A stretch of DNA of 64,000 nucleotides from Cymbomonas tetramitiformis (GCA_001247695.2 LGRX02024752.1:1-64000); one strand, 5' to 3'; shown: positions 11,096 through 22,303, counted from the stretch's first letter. Numbers and translations are program-made. The notes: generated from the sequence alone by a model not told the origin.

Positions 11096-11577
11096 TCAGA
11101 AGACGCGTCTTCTGAACGTCTTCTGAACGTCTTCTGAGACGTCTTCTGGGTCCAGAAGACATCCAAAAGACATCCAGAAGACGTCTTCGGCGCGTCTTCT
11201 AATGTCTACCATCTTCTGGTTTCCAGAAGACGTCCAGAAGATCTTCGGGGAAGACATCCAGAAGTTATCTTCTGGACGTCTTCTGGACGTCTTCTGCATC
11301 TCTTCTGAATCCCGGAAGACGTCTTCTTGATATCTTTTGGGCGTCTTCTGTACATCTTCCCCGAAGGTCTTCTGGACGTCTTCTGAAACTCAGAAGATGG
11401 TAGACATTAGAAGACGCGTAGAAGACGTCTTCTGGATGTCTTCTAGATATCTTCTGGAACCCAGAAGACGTCTAGAAGACATCTTCTGGAACCCAGAAGA
11501 CGTCTAGAAGACATCTTCCGGAATTCAGAAGATGTACAGAAGTCATGCAGAAGACGTTCAGAAGATATCTTCTGAAT
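11096..11577. repeat. Left GAAGAC/GTCTTC array
   Basis: About 480 bases made of the word GTCTTCTGGAC and its reverse complement, with a period near 11 bases in places and several small palindromes (AGAAGACGTCTTCT type). It is the subterminal array of the surrounding transposon. No coding potential. Confidence 0.85.
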
Positions 11578-11984
11578 GCCTTCTGCATATCTAATAAATT
11601 TCAACATTCGTATACGCATTCGCGAGGAATATTTTTAGGCTGAAATAAGTTTGCAAGAAGGATGAGTGCAAACAAGATGTATGGCATAATACACTTCTCG
11701 CCATCCTTAACAAGCATATTCTCAATGTTTGATACACGACAAGAGATGATTTGTTTGTGTGGAAGGCTAAGATGCTTTGGAGACTAAAATTGCTTTAACA
11801 ATATTACTTTTCAATCAAGAATCTAATCATAAGGAGGGCCACGCATATTATTATCCTAACTAGCTAAGTGTCTAGAACTACTTCACATTGATGTTCTAAA
11901 CAACTAGTCTAATTACCTAGAAACGATGTTCAACTAACATGCACACATGGCATAGGTCTTGGACCACGCAAAAACATGGGTTTT

Positions 11985-12395
11985 CCACTCGCTCGTTTTT
12001 AACCGATCTGAAAAACAACGCACACCAAAATACCAACACTTAGTAGAGTGAAAACACACAATGAATGCAAGCACAAATTCCTAGGAAGGGTAAGGTAAGT
12101 ACCTTTACTCTTCTAGTTGTGGGCGATGGGCTGAAAATGCGCTTTTCCCACTTGCTCATTTTCAGCCGATCTGAAAAACAAAGCGCAACTCAAAACCAAA
12201 GGTTAGTAAAGCGGAAAAACACAACGCATAAAGGCAGTATTTTCTAGGTGTGACACTAGGGGATGATAGAGCAAATACCTTTACTTGTGGTGTTGAGGTT
12301 GGGCTGAAAATTTACCTTTTGGACTAGGTCATTTTCAGCCGATCTGAAAAACAAAGCGCAACGCAAAACCAAAGGTTAGTAAAGCGCAAAAATAG
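11985..12395 (+). repeat. Three spaced copies of a hairpin-bearing repeat
   Basis: Copies near 11985, 12121 and 12296 share CCGATCTGAAAAACAA and, for the last two, a nearly identical block ending AACCAAAGGTTAGTAAAGCG. The second and third copies contain an inverted pair GGCTGAAAAT / ATTTTCAGCC that could form a hairpin. The spacing is 140-175 bases. The stretch 11578-11984 holds nothing recognisable. Confidence 0.7.
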
Positions 12396-12442
12396 TACGA
12401 GACGAAATACAAGATTACCGAAGGAAAACAAAAAGGCCTAGT

Positions 12443-12513
12443 GGTGTGAGTTGGAATCGAACCAACATCATCTCGTCCAAAGGACGAGCGAGAACACATG
12501 TCTCGTTCACACC
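12443..12513 (-). tRNA. tRNA-like cloverleaf, anticodon loop centred on UUU (possible pseudo-tRNA)
   Basis: The minus strand folds as a full cloverleaf: acceptor stem GGTGTGA/TCACACC (7 pairs), D stem GAGA/TCTC, anticodon stem CTCGT/ACGAG with loop CCTTTGG, variable loop ATGAT, T stem GTTGG/CCAAC with canonical loop TTCGATT. All four stems pair perfectly. Against a standard tRNA: position 8 is A, not U; the D loop has seven bases and no GG; and position 33 is C, not U. It may be a decayed or tRNA-derived sequence rather than a working tRNA-Lys. It lies inside the transposon. Confidence 0.45.
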
Positions 12514-12808
12514 TCAATTAGACGCTAAGCACGCCGAAGTGCGCGTAAAAAAAACAAGGCACGAAAAGCACCCGCAATCACTATTGAAGTATTGCGTTGT
12601 GCAACGTTTTTCTGTTAGACGAACTATTTTAAAAGGACCACTTCACCCAGCAGCAGTCCGCGGAAAACGAGGCTGCGGTGGAATTGAGTTGGATGCAGGT
12701 GTAAAAGTGGTATATGCAAATTTCACTTCAACGTTAAATAAAAATCAAACTCGAACGGTCATGTCGATGTGCGGTGCGGTGCTCGTGCTCACTCCCCTGC
12801 GCTGGGCC

Positions 12809-12925
12809 TGACGATGCGATGCGATGCGATGCGATGCTAATGCTGACGATGAGCATGACGCCTGACCACGACCGCGACCACACGCCAGCGCAGCGCCACA
12901 CCAGCGCAGCGCAGCGCTGGCAGAT
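12809..12925 (+). repeat. Short simple repeats (GATGC and CAGCG types)
   Basis: GATGC is repeated five to six times near 12811-12838, and a GCGCAGC-type run is present near 12885-12920. No gene is evident in 12520-13240. Confidence 0.7.
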
Positions 12926-13245
12926 TTTCCGGGTTTGCTATCCGCGGTATCGTGCAGTCATCGCGTCTCACGCGACTCACTGCGCGCGTGATCGACTCTT
13001 CGACCGTTGCTAGGAGCGATGGTGCTCTAAAACAAGAGCAGTTTCTTCTACCAAATTAGGCGGCCGTTTTAACTTAGTAACTTGGTACGTTTGACCCTCT
13101 ACCGAACAAACCACTTGTTTTTTTGCAATTCTACCTTCACAGTACGGTTTTGCCCAATATTGCGCACCTTATATGTTTTTATGTTTTTTCGCGATTTTTT
13201 ATAGTTTTTTTTTTCAAAAAATACAAAAAAAAACCCAAAAAACAT

Positions 13246-13618
13246 TCGGAAGATACCCCAGATATCTTCTGTGCATCTTGTTACCCTCTAGAGATGTCTT
13301 TGAGGAAGACATGTCTTCTGGAAATCTGAAACGTGTAGAAGTTCCACCGAACGTCTTAACACCCCTCTTCGGGGCGTCTTCCTCCATTTTTTGAGGATCT
13401 TCTACGCGTCTTCTAATGTCTACCTAAAATGTCTACCTAAGTTTAGGTAGACATTAGAAGACGCGTAGAAGATCCTCAAAAAATGGAGGAAGACGCCCCG
13501 AAGAGGGGTGTTAAGACGTTCGGTGGAACTTCTACACGTTTCAGATTTCCAGAAGACATGTCTTCCTCAAAGACATCCGGAAGATGTACAGAAGATATCT
13601 GGGGTATCTTCCGAAAAG
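13246..13618. repeat. Large near-perfect palindrome
   Basis: Two inverted arms of about 180 bases meet near 13434. The inner 137 bases of each arm match almost without change (for example CTTCGGGGCGTCTTCC on the left against its complement on the right); the outer parts differ by small indels. A second partial copy of the right arm follows at 13751-13840. The palindrome is built from the same GAAGAC words as the transposon arrays. Confidence 0.8.
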
Positions 13619-13857
13619 CACAGTCAAGAAGACGTCCGGAAGATGTCAGGAAGTGTCTTCCGCGTGTCTTCTGCGTGTCTTCCGCGTGTCTTCCGCACCT
13701 CTTCTGGGTTCAGCAAGACATATATTCCCCGAAGATGTCTGGAAGATGTACAGAAGGTATCTGGGGTATCTTCCGCAAGCACAGTCAAGAAGACGTCCGG
13801 AAGATGTCGGGAGATGTCTTCCGCGTGTCTTCTGAGTGACTTCTGAACGTCTTCTGA
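13589..13857 (+). repeat. Direct repeat within the GAAGAC array
   Basis: A block of about 90 bases starting TACAGAAGATATCTGGGG at 13589 recurs at 13751 with few changes. The following ORF (13858-14145, 95 residues, containing a basic segment) might be a lost transposase exon, but I cannot assign it. Confidence 0.6.
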
Positions 13858-14217
13858 GTGTTTGTCTTCAGGATGCCCTCCGCACTACCTTGGCCAAGTG
13901 TCCTTTGTATAGGAGATAGAATGGCAAGTAAACGTGCCGCGCATCTCCAAAAGGGGGAAGCGCCCCCAAAGACCAAAATGTCGTCCTTCAAACGAGCGAT
14001 GCTCACTAACCCCCCCCCCGAATCCGCGGCGGAGGTCTTCCGTCAATCCAAGCCGGAGGTCTTGAAGGGGAAGATGGCAGCGGTGCACGATTGGTTGTCT
14101 ACGGTGTCGCCATCCCAAGACGGAAGACTTTACGCCGGGTGCTAAATGTCGGGGAGATGTCTTCTGCATGTCTTCCGCGCGCCTTCTGAACGTCTTCTGA
14201 GTGTCTTCCGCAACTCT

Positions 14218-14380
14218 TCTGATATATGGGCTGCATATCGGCTGATATATGGGCTACATATCGGCTGATATATCGGCTGATATATAGGGTGCATATCGGT
14301 TGATATATGGGCTGATGTATGGGATGCATATCGGCTGATATATAGGGTGCATATCGGCTGATATATCGGCTGCATATCAA
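14218..14380 (+). repeat. Tandem repeat of CATATCGGCTGATATAT type
   Basis: About ten copies of a 16-17-base unit alternating GGCTGATATAT and GGGCTGCATATC. The unit is self-complementary in part. Confidence 0.8.
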
Positions 14381-14645
14381 GGTAAGGTTTGCGCGGAGTC
14401 CAAAAATGCAAAAACTTTTCAAAAATCTTTTATTTGATAAATAGGTTACCCAGAGCACCCTGTACATATTGCGCACTTCAGGTATCAAATTGACCACGTT
14501 AATGAAAAGTTATGGTCGATACCGCTCGGTCACCCCCCATACTTAACCATACTTAAGCGCAAACTTAAATCGCTCGTATCTCAAAATCTAGATTTTGAAA
14601 AGTTTTTGCATTTTTGGACTCCGCGCAAACCTTACCTTGATATCG
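14381..14645. repeat. Inverted repeat pair, 50-base arms
   Basis: The arm at 14381-14432 (CAAGGTAAGGTTTGCGCGGA and onward) is repeated in reverse complement at 14594-14643. The 160 bases between contain no ORF of interest. It may be a small MITE or a foldback. Confidence 0.75.
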
Positions 14646-15150
14646 ACCGATGAAATTTGGAGATCTAACGTAGAGCAAAATGACAAGAGCAGAATCTGAA
14701 ATCAAGCATTCCAAAACTGAAATCTGAAATCGCCACCGTAGAGCAAAATCAGCCAAAACTGAAAATCGGAAATCTAATGTGGAGCAAAATGACACATATA
14801 AAAATCTGAAATTGGTTTGTAAAATCTGAAATCAAGCATTCAAAAAACTGAAACCTGAAATCTAACGTCGAGCAAAATCAGCCAAAATTGAAATTTGGAA
14901 AATCTAACATAGAGCAAAATGACAAATGAAAAAGTCTGAAATGGAGCATTCCAAAAACTGAAAACTGACATCCAACATAGAGCCAAATTAGCCAAAATTG
15001 AAAATCGGAAATCTAACGTAGAGCAAAATGACAAATGTAAAAAATCTGAAATCAAGCATTCCAAAAACTGAAATCAGAAAACTAACGTAGATCAAAATTA
15101 GCTGAGATTGAAAATATGGAAATCTAACGTAGAGCAAAATGACAGATGTA
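14646..15150 (+). repeat. Tandem repeat, unit about 105-135 bases
   Basis: Five degenerate units, each containing a GAGCAAAATGACA word (near 14673, 14778, 14912, 15021 and 15132) and AAATCTGAAATCAAGCATTC. AT-rich and non-coding. Confidence 0.75.
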
Positions 15151-15205
15151 AAATTGCACTTTCGCATTTTCCCTTCAATTTCAACAAATGCAACAATCTT
15201 GATTA

Positions 15206-16967
15206 TTGCTAATTAATTACAAATTGCCATCACAAATGGTCAAATGGGAGCAAGGCCATAAGAAGATGTTGCGTCCGAACGGCACGAACACCGGACCGAA
15301 GACGCTCAAGTGTCACGAGGCGTTGAAAATGCTACAAGCGGGCATCATGAGCGTGCTAGCGTCTTGGGATAGAGACGAGGGCTACTCGAAAAACATGCTT
15401 GAAGACTTGATCGGGCAGTTGACGGTCATAACGAGAGAGCTCACTTCGGAGCTTGTAGACTGTAAGGTACGGAAGACATTTGGAAGACATCCCGAATACG
15501 TTCCGAGTACATTCCAAACGTCTTCCTTAATTACCTTCTATTTGGTGATTTTGCAGGATGTTCCTAAGCTTCAAAATCTGGTGGATGAGTTCTTCAAGTC
15601 ACTCGAGCGCGATGGCTCACCTGACTGGCTGGTCATCAACACGCATTTGCTTTCCCACTTCCCCGACCAACTCCTCATGTATGGTCCAATACGGGGGACA
15701 TGGATGTACGTGTTCGAATCATTCAACGGGAAGATTCGAAGGTGGGTGAAGAACAATGCATATCCGGTTCAGAGTGTTATGCAAGGCTTCGGGCGGTACC
15801 GGATGGTACATGTGGTGCGAGGTTAATCTTGGTACTTCGTCGCCGGCGGGAGGCAACCACCAATCCCACCCGGCCACCCGTGCTCCCGTTCTTGGCCACC
15901 GCACCGTTGAGGGCGCCGAACACCGTGGGTTTGGGAACACAAGGCAAGCGCCATGTACTCTCCCGCGCTGAAACGAAAGCGCTGGAGCTGTGGATGCATG
16001 GCAACGTGCCCCAATACCGCAAGTTGAAGGCAAAATTCGACGACTACGTCACCTACTGCAAGAGGTAAGTAAGATATGAAACCCATAAGGTGCCTGGAAG
16101 ACGTTTCATATATCTTCTAGGCATCTTCCACACGTCTTCGGTAAATACATGTCCTGACATTGTGCACGTATACATTCGCAGGGAAAACCATATGGTTCGG
16201 AGACGTATTGGCGCACGAGCCGGAGCGTCTCGCCTGATGGATGTGCCGCTGCATATGCACGGTAGCGACCCCAAGATCTGGCTGGGGAGACCATTCACGG
16301 AGAATGAAGCGGCACTCGTCGAAGGGCCTCCTCGCGTGTGTCAATCTTTCGGCTCGGTCGTGGTTCGAGGAGTTTGCTATCGCACGGCAGCTCAGGACAA
16401 GACGAAGAAAACTTGTCAACGTTACTTCCGAGCCTTTTTCTCTGGAAAAAACATCAAAGGCGAGGAAATCGAGACTGACCGGTGCGTCCGTGCATTACGT
16501 TTTGGTGAATGTGCGCAGAATATGTACCGAATGTCTTCTGTGTGTCTTCTCGACGTCTTCGGGGATTCTTACTATAGAGTATAATTGTGGCTCCAACTCG
16601 CAGGTACGCCATGGTAGATAGCATCTACAAGGTCGACTTGGCCGCGAAAGAGTACATTCTTGTGAAGGGAAAGTGGTTCCCTGAATTCAACTAAGCGACG
16701 ACAAAACGGTTTGCCAAGCTAAACTCGAAGTACGGGCCGGACAATACCGCAAAGGTGGTGTACACATACGACCCGGATGATCCCGAGACACCTTGGGACA
16801 CTACTGATCCATTCATCCTGGCGGCTCAAATTGAGCACCAAGTTGTAATCAAGAAACATCCTGTGATGAAGACGGCGGTGGTATTTGATTTAAAGGCTGA
16901 CTTTTTCGAGTGCATCGACGATGATGGTTCACGACCGAAAGGTGCAAGACGCAAGAGGCGATCATGA
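15206..16967 (+). pseudogene. CACTA (TNP2-type) transposase fragment with introns
   Basis: Exons read 15206-15466, 15557 to about 16064, 16182-16481 and 16604-16967, joined by GT-AG introns that keep the frame at each junction. The HLLSHFPDQLLMYGPIRGTWMYVFE segment (about 15648-15720) matches the DUF4218 part of TNP2 transposases, and the DPFILAAQIEHQV segment (about 16807-16845) matches the later DUF4216-type part. Breaks: a frame change near 15825 and an in-frame TAA at 16692. The catalytic DDE core that should precede DUF4218 is not seen, so the gene is incomplete. All three introns contain GAAGAC/GTCTTC words like those of the terminal arrays. Domain assignments come from pattern recall. 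Confidence 0.65.
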
Positions 16968-17098
16968 TAATACGCCGGGCATCGTACTTAGTGGTCTGTA
17001 TGTTGAATAGATGCAATCGTACATGTATGTGTAGATAGACCTATCAATTAACTTAGCCGTATATTATGTATCATAGCAACAGAGCATGATGACAACCC

Positions 17099-17514
17099 TG
17101 AAGTTGTTAGGAAGATACCCGGAATGTCTTCCGCATGTCTTCCGTGCGCCTTCTGAATGTCTTCTGTGATTACGCGACTAGTGTACGTGTGGTATGAAGT
17201 AGCTATGTGGCCAAATTGCATAATCATCACATATGTGTCGATAACACATGTCAGAATGTATTCTGGCCCAGAAGACATTCGGAACATCTTCCGGTATCTT
17301 CCGGGAAGACTGCCCTTTGCATGTCTTCCGGGAAGATGTCTTCCGAAATCCGGAAGACATTCCGCACATCTTCGGCACGTCTTCCCCGAAGAGTGTCTTC
17401 TGGTTTCCAGAAGACGTTCCACTCAGAAGACGTCTTCTGGAAACCAGAAGACATCATTTCTACGAAGACGTCTATAAGACGTTCAGAAGACGTCTTCTAG
17501 ACGTCTTCTGATTT
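17099..17514. repeat. Right GAAGAC/GTCTTC array
   Basis: The counterpart of the left array: dense GTCTTCCG/GAAGAC words and short palindromes, broken by about 100 ordinary bases at 17165-17265, ending in the right terminal inverted repeat. Confidence 0.8.
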
Positions 17515-17848
17515 TCCCAGAATGTAGGGTAGGGTTTCTTCCCTCATCCGCGCGCTCGTTTGCAAGCGAACATACGCATCAGATGAGGGGAGCGTTAGCA
17601 AAAATAATAGTTCATATGTGTTATCTTTCGAAAATAAATTGCACAGACTGAACGATCAACCGCACATTTTGCTGTGGGCTGACGCGTTCGTTTGGGTATA
17701 GCGTGCGGAATTTCAGGATTTTGAAACTTCCAAAAGTAGCGATATGGGTTATCATTCTCCGCGTTGCGGGCTAACAGACTCAGTAGCAATACGTGATAAT
17801 ATTATATATCAACAAGTTACTTAGGCGTCAATACATGATCTTAGAATA

Positions 17849-18081
17849 CAGTAAGAACTCGCCGTTAAGAGAACTCTACGTTGAGAACATAGCCTGGCCT
17901 CTGGGGGGGGAGGGGCACCCAACTTGGCGAGAATGGCTGCTAGCTGGTTTTGCTTTTTACAGTGTTAAGGAATAATAGAATACAGTGTTAAGCTCTAAGG
18001 AAATGCGGGTTAGGGGGCAACTTGGTGAGAATGGCTGGCTAGGGTGAAAGTCCCTGTTCTCTAATCGGTAGGTTCTTACTG
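17849..18081. mobile_element. pogo/mariner-like MITE (233 bp)
   Basis: Ends are inverted: CAGTAAGAACTCGCCGTTAA on the left and the complement of CAGTAAGAACCTACCGATTA on the right. TA flanks both ends (17847-17848 and 18082-18083), as expected for a Tc1/mariner-type target duplication. No ORF. The rest of 17528-19432 shows no gene I can support. Confidence 0.7.
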
Positions 18082-19432
18082 TATCAACTTCGCTGGACCG
18101 ACGGGCGCACTGCGAGAGAAAGAGTGTTCTCCGTTAACGTGGAATTGCATATCACGATAGTCAACAAATTACATTTGTACATGGAAATTGCCGAATGCGC
18201 CAACTTTTGTAAAAAGCGACAAAATCACAAACCGTGAACCCAACGGTGAAACGCAAAACATGACACTGACAGCATCGTTGTCGAGTGTCGAGTGTCGAGA
18301 GGCGAATTTGTGACTACGGTACTCGCCCGCGATAAGCCACTGTCCTGTACGCAGGATTCAGTTTAGATATTGCAACATTTAGTGCACGGTGTATAGATGC
18401 ATCAATTTAGAGTCCCGAATTCTTGACAGGCAGAGCCGGCAGGTTATTGCGCCACATCGTCAGACTTCTTGGACATATTCGATCGTTTAGACCTCTACTC
18501 GCTAATTAATAATGATGGATTACAGATTCGGAAGGAATCTTTTGCTTCAGAGTCCTTGTACTTAACATATGCTATTCTTTTTTAGCCATTTCAGCAGTTG
18601 TAACTTTATTGATCGGGCTGTTCATCTTTGTCAAGTATGTAGCCACGTTGGAGTGTTCGAAGGATGAACATTATCCTAGCTCCCCGACAGGGTTTCTCGC
18701 ATCGAAACGATAGCGTCAGGAAAATCTAGTTCTAGCTCCTAAGTTACTTGTGGACCGCCCAAAAGTTTCGCATCTGACAATGCATACGAGTTTTTGGTGC
18801 TATATAGGACAAATGACGTGGGGTCAATAAGGCTCACTTGGTAGAAAACATTCGGAAGCGACAATACACACCGGTGGACGAAGGGGTGGGTTTCGAAACG
18901 GGGTTCCGAAACCCGGTCAGAAGTGCTAGATTTCGTGGTGTCTATCACAAGCGAAATTTCTCATAGCCTTGATGATACTGCGGTACCAACATTGCCTACC
19001 ACAGTACCTATCAATACCGCAGTATCTAAGCCGCTATTTCCCTGGTATGGGGAAAATTTGTCAATGACCATAACCATAACAATTTACAAGCAGACTTTTA
19101 TCGCTTGGTTATAATGTGTTTTTATGGTGCTTTTTTGAAAAGATAGCACACTTATCATTATGGTGGTTTAATTGAAACATAAATCCACAAGGAGGTTATT
19201 GTCGGACGCCAAGAATGCTGATAAACACCAACTATATGAACGATGATCAAGACGCCAAACACGCTAATAAGCCTTAGAAGATGAATCATACCTGTCATTC
19301 TAACAAAATATGGAACACATGAATAACACCCTAGTAGGCCAAAGCCGGCAAAAGGTATTGCCTACTTGACTTAACACTGTTCATCATAACAACTTGAATA
19401 AGTTCCATATTGTAGGTTAAGACTCTTTGCTA

Positions 19433-22303
19433 TCACAGGAGCGTGCACATACACAGTACGAGGTATGTGAAGAACCGGCATGCATGGGCACACTTGCTCT
19501 TTGCAACCCACCGTGGAGCCTGGCCGCAATGCCAATCAAAGCGCCAACATAGGTTGGACCATGCACCTTGCCGGAGGTGCGCGATGAAGCGCGCGCTCTC
19601 CTGCATCATTATGAGCCACGCGCCACAAACGATGACACAACCCTGCATAAGAAAGGTTGCCTTCATGACACCCTTGACCCGATGGCGAAGACGATTCCCA
19701 TGCCACAGGGTCTCCATCAGCAGGATGATGACTTGCATGCAGACTGCAGACTGCATGGAATAGACACCCCCTGGGACTGCTACAAACATCAAAGCGAAAA
19801 GAACCAAACACAGCTCAACACCGTTGGGCAGAGTCCAGAACACGTGTTCCCTGAGCAAGCTCGACCCCACACAGAGAGACTCGCCTTCGGCCCAGCCGAG
19901 AATATGACGGATGGCTCCCACTTCCCCGTTGCTCCACCAGGGGTGATCAGCACGTGCGCCCGGCACAGCCTTTATGGGACCGTGACGCCTTGCGCGAATG
20001 CAAAAGTCAAGGTCTTCTCCTCCACCTGTCTTTGGATACTGAAGTTGAAACCGCAGTCGTGAAGTGCGCCCGCGAACGCACAGGTTGGCTGTCACCCCCC
20101 AGGGGGGATTTGCGCGCCTCTCTGCAATGGTGTATGCGCCTGGTATGTCGGAAGCGACAATCGCACTTGTCAAGAGATTCATCGGGGCTGGCAGATGGGT
20201 TGTGCCCACCAACACACTCGCACTTGGAAAGCGTGCAATGGCACCGAGGTATGCGTCGAGAAGATGAGGTGTGGGAACAACATCATCGTCGATTAGAACC
20301 ACCCAATCTGCGTACGAGTGGCCCAGACCGTAGTTCCTTGCTGCGCTGGCACCTCGATTCGTTGCGTGCTCCCGAACGTTTACCTGATAATTTTGGGATA
20401 CCTGCTGCATGTTCTTAATCTGCTGCCTCAGTGGCGAATCAGGGTTGTCTTGAATGATCCAAAAGGAGACAGCAACAGGTACTGACGCACGAAGAGCTGT
20501 GATTCGGCGCAGCTGCGCAAGGTCACATCGGAACGTCGGCACCACCACATCTAGGCAAGGGACGCGCTTGGGGCAGCTCGGTAGAAGCGCTTTGTGAAGC
20601 CTGGAAAGCCATTGCGTGAGAATATCGTTCTCGAAACGAACGCGATCTTTGCGGTAGCGAGCCGACGGAAATTGTCCACCCAGCGAGTTCTCGAGTCTAG
20701 CGTCAAGCTCAAAACGTGCCGCCCCAAAGCGCTTGTAGAGCTCAAACAGGAAGGGATCGCCACCTTGGTTCTGCAGCTGGGATGGCAGAATGTCCCCGAA
20801 GGTCTCGAAGTGCCATTTGTGAATGACTGGGAAAGTAGGAAAGCCGATGAAGGAGGTATCGTTAAAAGCTACACAGGCCGCACCGAAAGGCAGTCGACAT
20901 TCGTCCGCGATGGTTCCGAAGCTTTCCTCAACCCGCGTTGTCCAATCTACGGATTGAAGGACGATGTCATCCCCAAGGAGTACTGTGTAGTCGGCGTTGT
21001 GATGTTCAAATGCACATTTGGCGAGCTCCCTCCAGATGTGACATATTTTCCCTTTCAGCCCGACCAGCACCTTCACCACCACATTCAAGTCGACAAAAAT
21101 ATCACGCAGCACTTGCCCCTGGTAGTCGCAGTCATACAGAGGGTCTCCTTTGTCTACACCAAAAACCAAGGTCATTCGTTGCCGGTCTTGGATAGTTGTC
21201 GTCTTCAGCAACGACCTATGAAACTCTCGCAGCCGTTCAAGGCATGCTGCACGAGAAGAGTGTCCTTGGCACACGGGTATCAACAGCGACCACCTTTCGG
21301 TGAACCGGCCAGCGCCAGCTCTTGGGAACCGCTTTTCACTACAGAAAGTCGCAGCTTCCACGCCCACGTCTCTTGTGTGGTCATTCAACTCAATCCCGCC
21401 AAACGAGGGAGTGGGATCTCGAGGAAGGAAAACTGCTAGGGCTGTGTGACGATAGGCAAACTCCACTTCGCTGTAATTCTGAATCGCCTGAACAAGTCCA
21501 TTTGTGTTGGATGAGCTCTGAGGTATGCATTCTTCCAGCGCCTCCGGTATGACGTCGTAGTTTACCCCTAAGTATCGCAAAATCTTGACCATGGTGCCCC
21601 CGCGATCCGCGACGAGATCCTCGTACCGAATAAAGCACGCCCGCTGTTCCTGCAGCCGTTCCCGATAAGCTTGGTACGTGTCCCTGGTGGCATCGACGAA
21701 CTGCTGCAGACGGGCGACGTCGACTGTGACTGGAATGTGATCGTAGTTACTCGTCATATACATGCCCGTGGTGTAAGAACGGATTGCAGACACGTGCACA
21801 GCGATGACATTCTCACGCATGAGAACTATCTTCTTCATGCTGGGGTCGGACATAAACTTGCTATAGATGTCTTGCAATAGTGCGCTAGGTTCCCCATTCT
21901 CCAAGTAGTGGTTAGGGAAACTCTTGAATCCAACCGCCTTGCATTGCGAGGGCGTCTTGAAGCGTCCTGGAAGCTTGCGGTACCCTTCGAACATCTCCTG
22001 CAGAAACCTTTCTGGGAACACGTCCCGGGCCTCATAGTCCCATTTCCCGTCTTGAAGCAACTCTTTGTAGTAAGTATGCACACCATTCTCGTTAAAAATC
22101 TCACTATGCATCAGAATCTGAGGATGCTGGAAAAGTATCCCACACAGTAAATTGCTGCCAGTTCGGGCGCGGCAAAGGACTACGAATCTCTGGGGTCCTC
22201 TCCTCTGGCGCAATATGCGGGTCTTCAGTTTGAAGATCCACAATCTCCACTGCCGCGCTCGCGTTGGTTGATCATCGAAAAAGAACCCCGCGATCCCCGT
22301 CAT
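19433..22303 (-). CDS. Sulfotransferase / double glycosyltransferase fusion, membrane-anchored
   Basis: A 956-residue intact ORF. Residues about 38-290 are a sulfotransferase: RARTGSNLL (45-53) is the 5'-phosphosulfate loop binding PAPS, and R163 with the following Ser-containing helix fits the 3'-phosphate site. Residues about 335-560 look like a GT-A glycosyltransferase with LLGDDIVL (442-449). Residues 583-800 are a clear family 2 glycosyltransferase: LDVVVPTF, IDDDVVP (671-677, metal-binding Asp) and GGEDLDFC (761-768). Two or three hydrophobic segments (about 828-848, 850-865, 882-900) would anchor it in a Golgi-type membrane. A single enzyme could extend and sulfate a polysaccharide, plausible for galactan synthesis in a red alga (inference). 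It has no introns. The start at 22303 is the first Met of a continuous frame. Confidence 0.82.
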   Translation of the reverse strand: MTGIAGFFFDDQPTRARQWRLWIFKLKTRILRQRRGPQRFVVLCRARTGSNLLCGILFQHPQILMHSEIFNENGVHTYYKELLQDGKWDYEARDVFPERFLQEMFEGYRKLPGRFKTPSQCKAVGFKSFPNHYLENGEPSALLQDIYSKFMSDPSMKKIVLMRENVIAVHVSAIRSYTTGMYMTSNYDHIPVTVDVARLQQFVDATRDTYQAYRERLQEQRACFIRYEDLVADRGGTMVKILRYLGVNYDVIPEALEECIPQSSSNTNGLVQAIQNYSEVEFAYRHTALAVFLPRDPTPSFGGIELNDHTRDVGVEAATFCSEKRFPRAGAGRFTERWSLLIPVCQGHSSRAACLERLREFHRSLLKTTTIQDRQRMTLVFGVDKGDPLYDCDYQGQVLRDIFVDLNVVVKVLVGLKGKICHIWRELAKCAFEHHNADYTVLLGDDIVLQSVDWTTRVEESFGTIADECRLPFGAACVAFNDTSFIGFPTFPVIHKWHFETFGDILPSQLQNQGGDPFLFELYKRFGAARFELDARLENSLGGQFPSARYRKDRVRFENDILTQWLSRLHKALLPSCPKRVPCLDVVVPTFRCDLAQLRRITALRASVPVAVSFWIIQDNPDSPLRQQIKNMQQVSQNYQVNVREHATNRGASAARNYGLGHSYADWVVLIDDDVVPTPHLLDAYLGAIARFPSASVLVGTTHLPAPMNLLTSAIVASDIPGAYTIAERRANPPWGVTANLCVRGRTSRLRFQLQYPKTGGGEDLDFCIRARRHGPIKAVPGARADHPWWSNGEVGAIRHILGWAEGESLCVGSSLLREHVFWTLPNGVELCLVLFALMFVAVPGGVYSMQSAVCMQVIILLMETLWHGNRLRHRVKGVMKATFLMQGCVIVCGAWLIMMQESARFIAHLRQGAWSNLCWRFDWHCGQAPRWVAKSKCAHACRFFTYLVLCMCTLL

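Larger units (their letters stand above)
11078..17527 (+). mobile_element. CACTA/EnSpm-like DNA transposon with GAAGAC arrays
   Basis: The two ends are inverted copies of a sequence beginning CCCTACATTCTGGGAAAATC, at 11078-11097 and about 17504-17527. Each runs directly into dense arrays of GTCTTC/GAAGAC words. Between them lies a broken TNP2-type transposase (15206-16967). Long arrays of short subterminal repeats are known to be transposase-accessory binding sites in CACTA elements. I could not find the expected 3-bp target duplication, so the exact ends are uncertain. Confidence 0.6.

Noticed and set aside
12446..12811. 121-codon plus-strand ORF
   Set aside because: Begins antisense to the tRNA-like sequence and has no coding pattern.
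15467..15556. Continuous ORF through the first transposase intron
   Set aside because: The 90-base segment has GT-AG ends and GAAGAC words and is a multiple of three by chance; treated as an intron.
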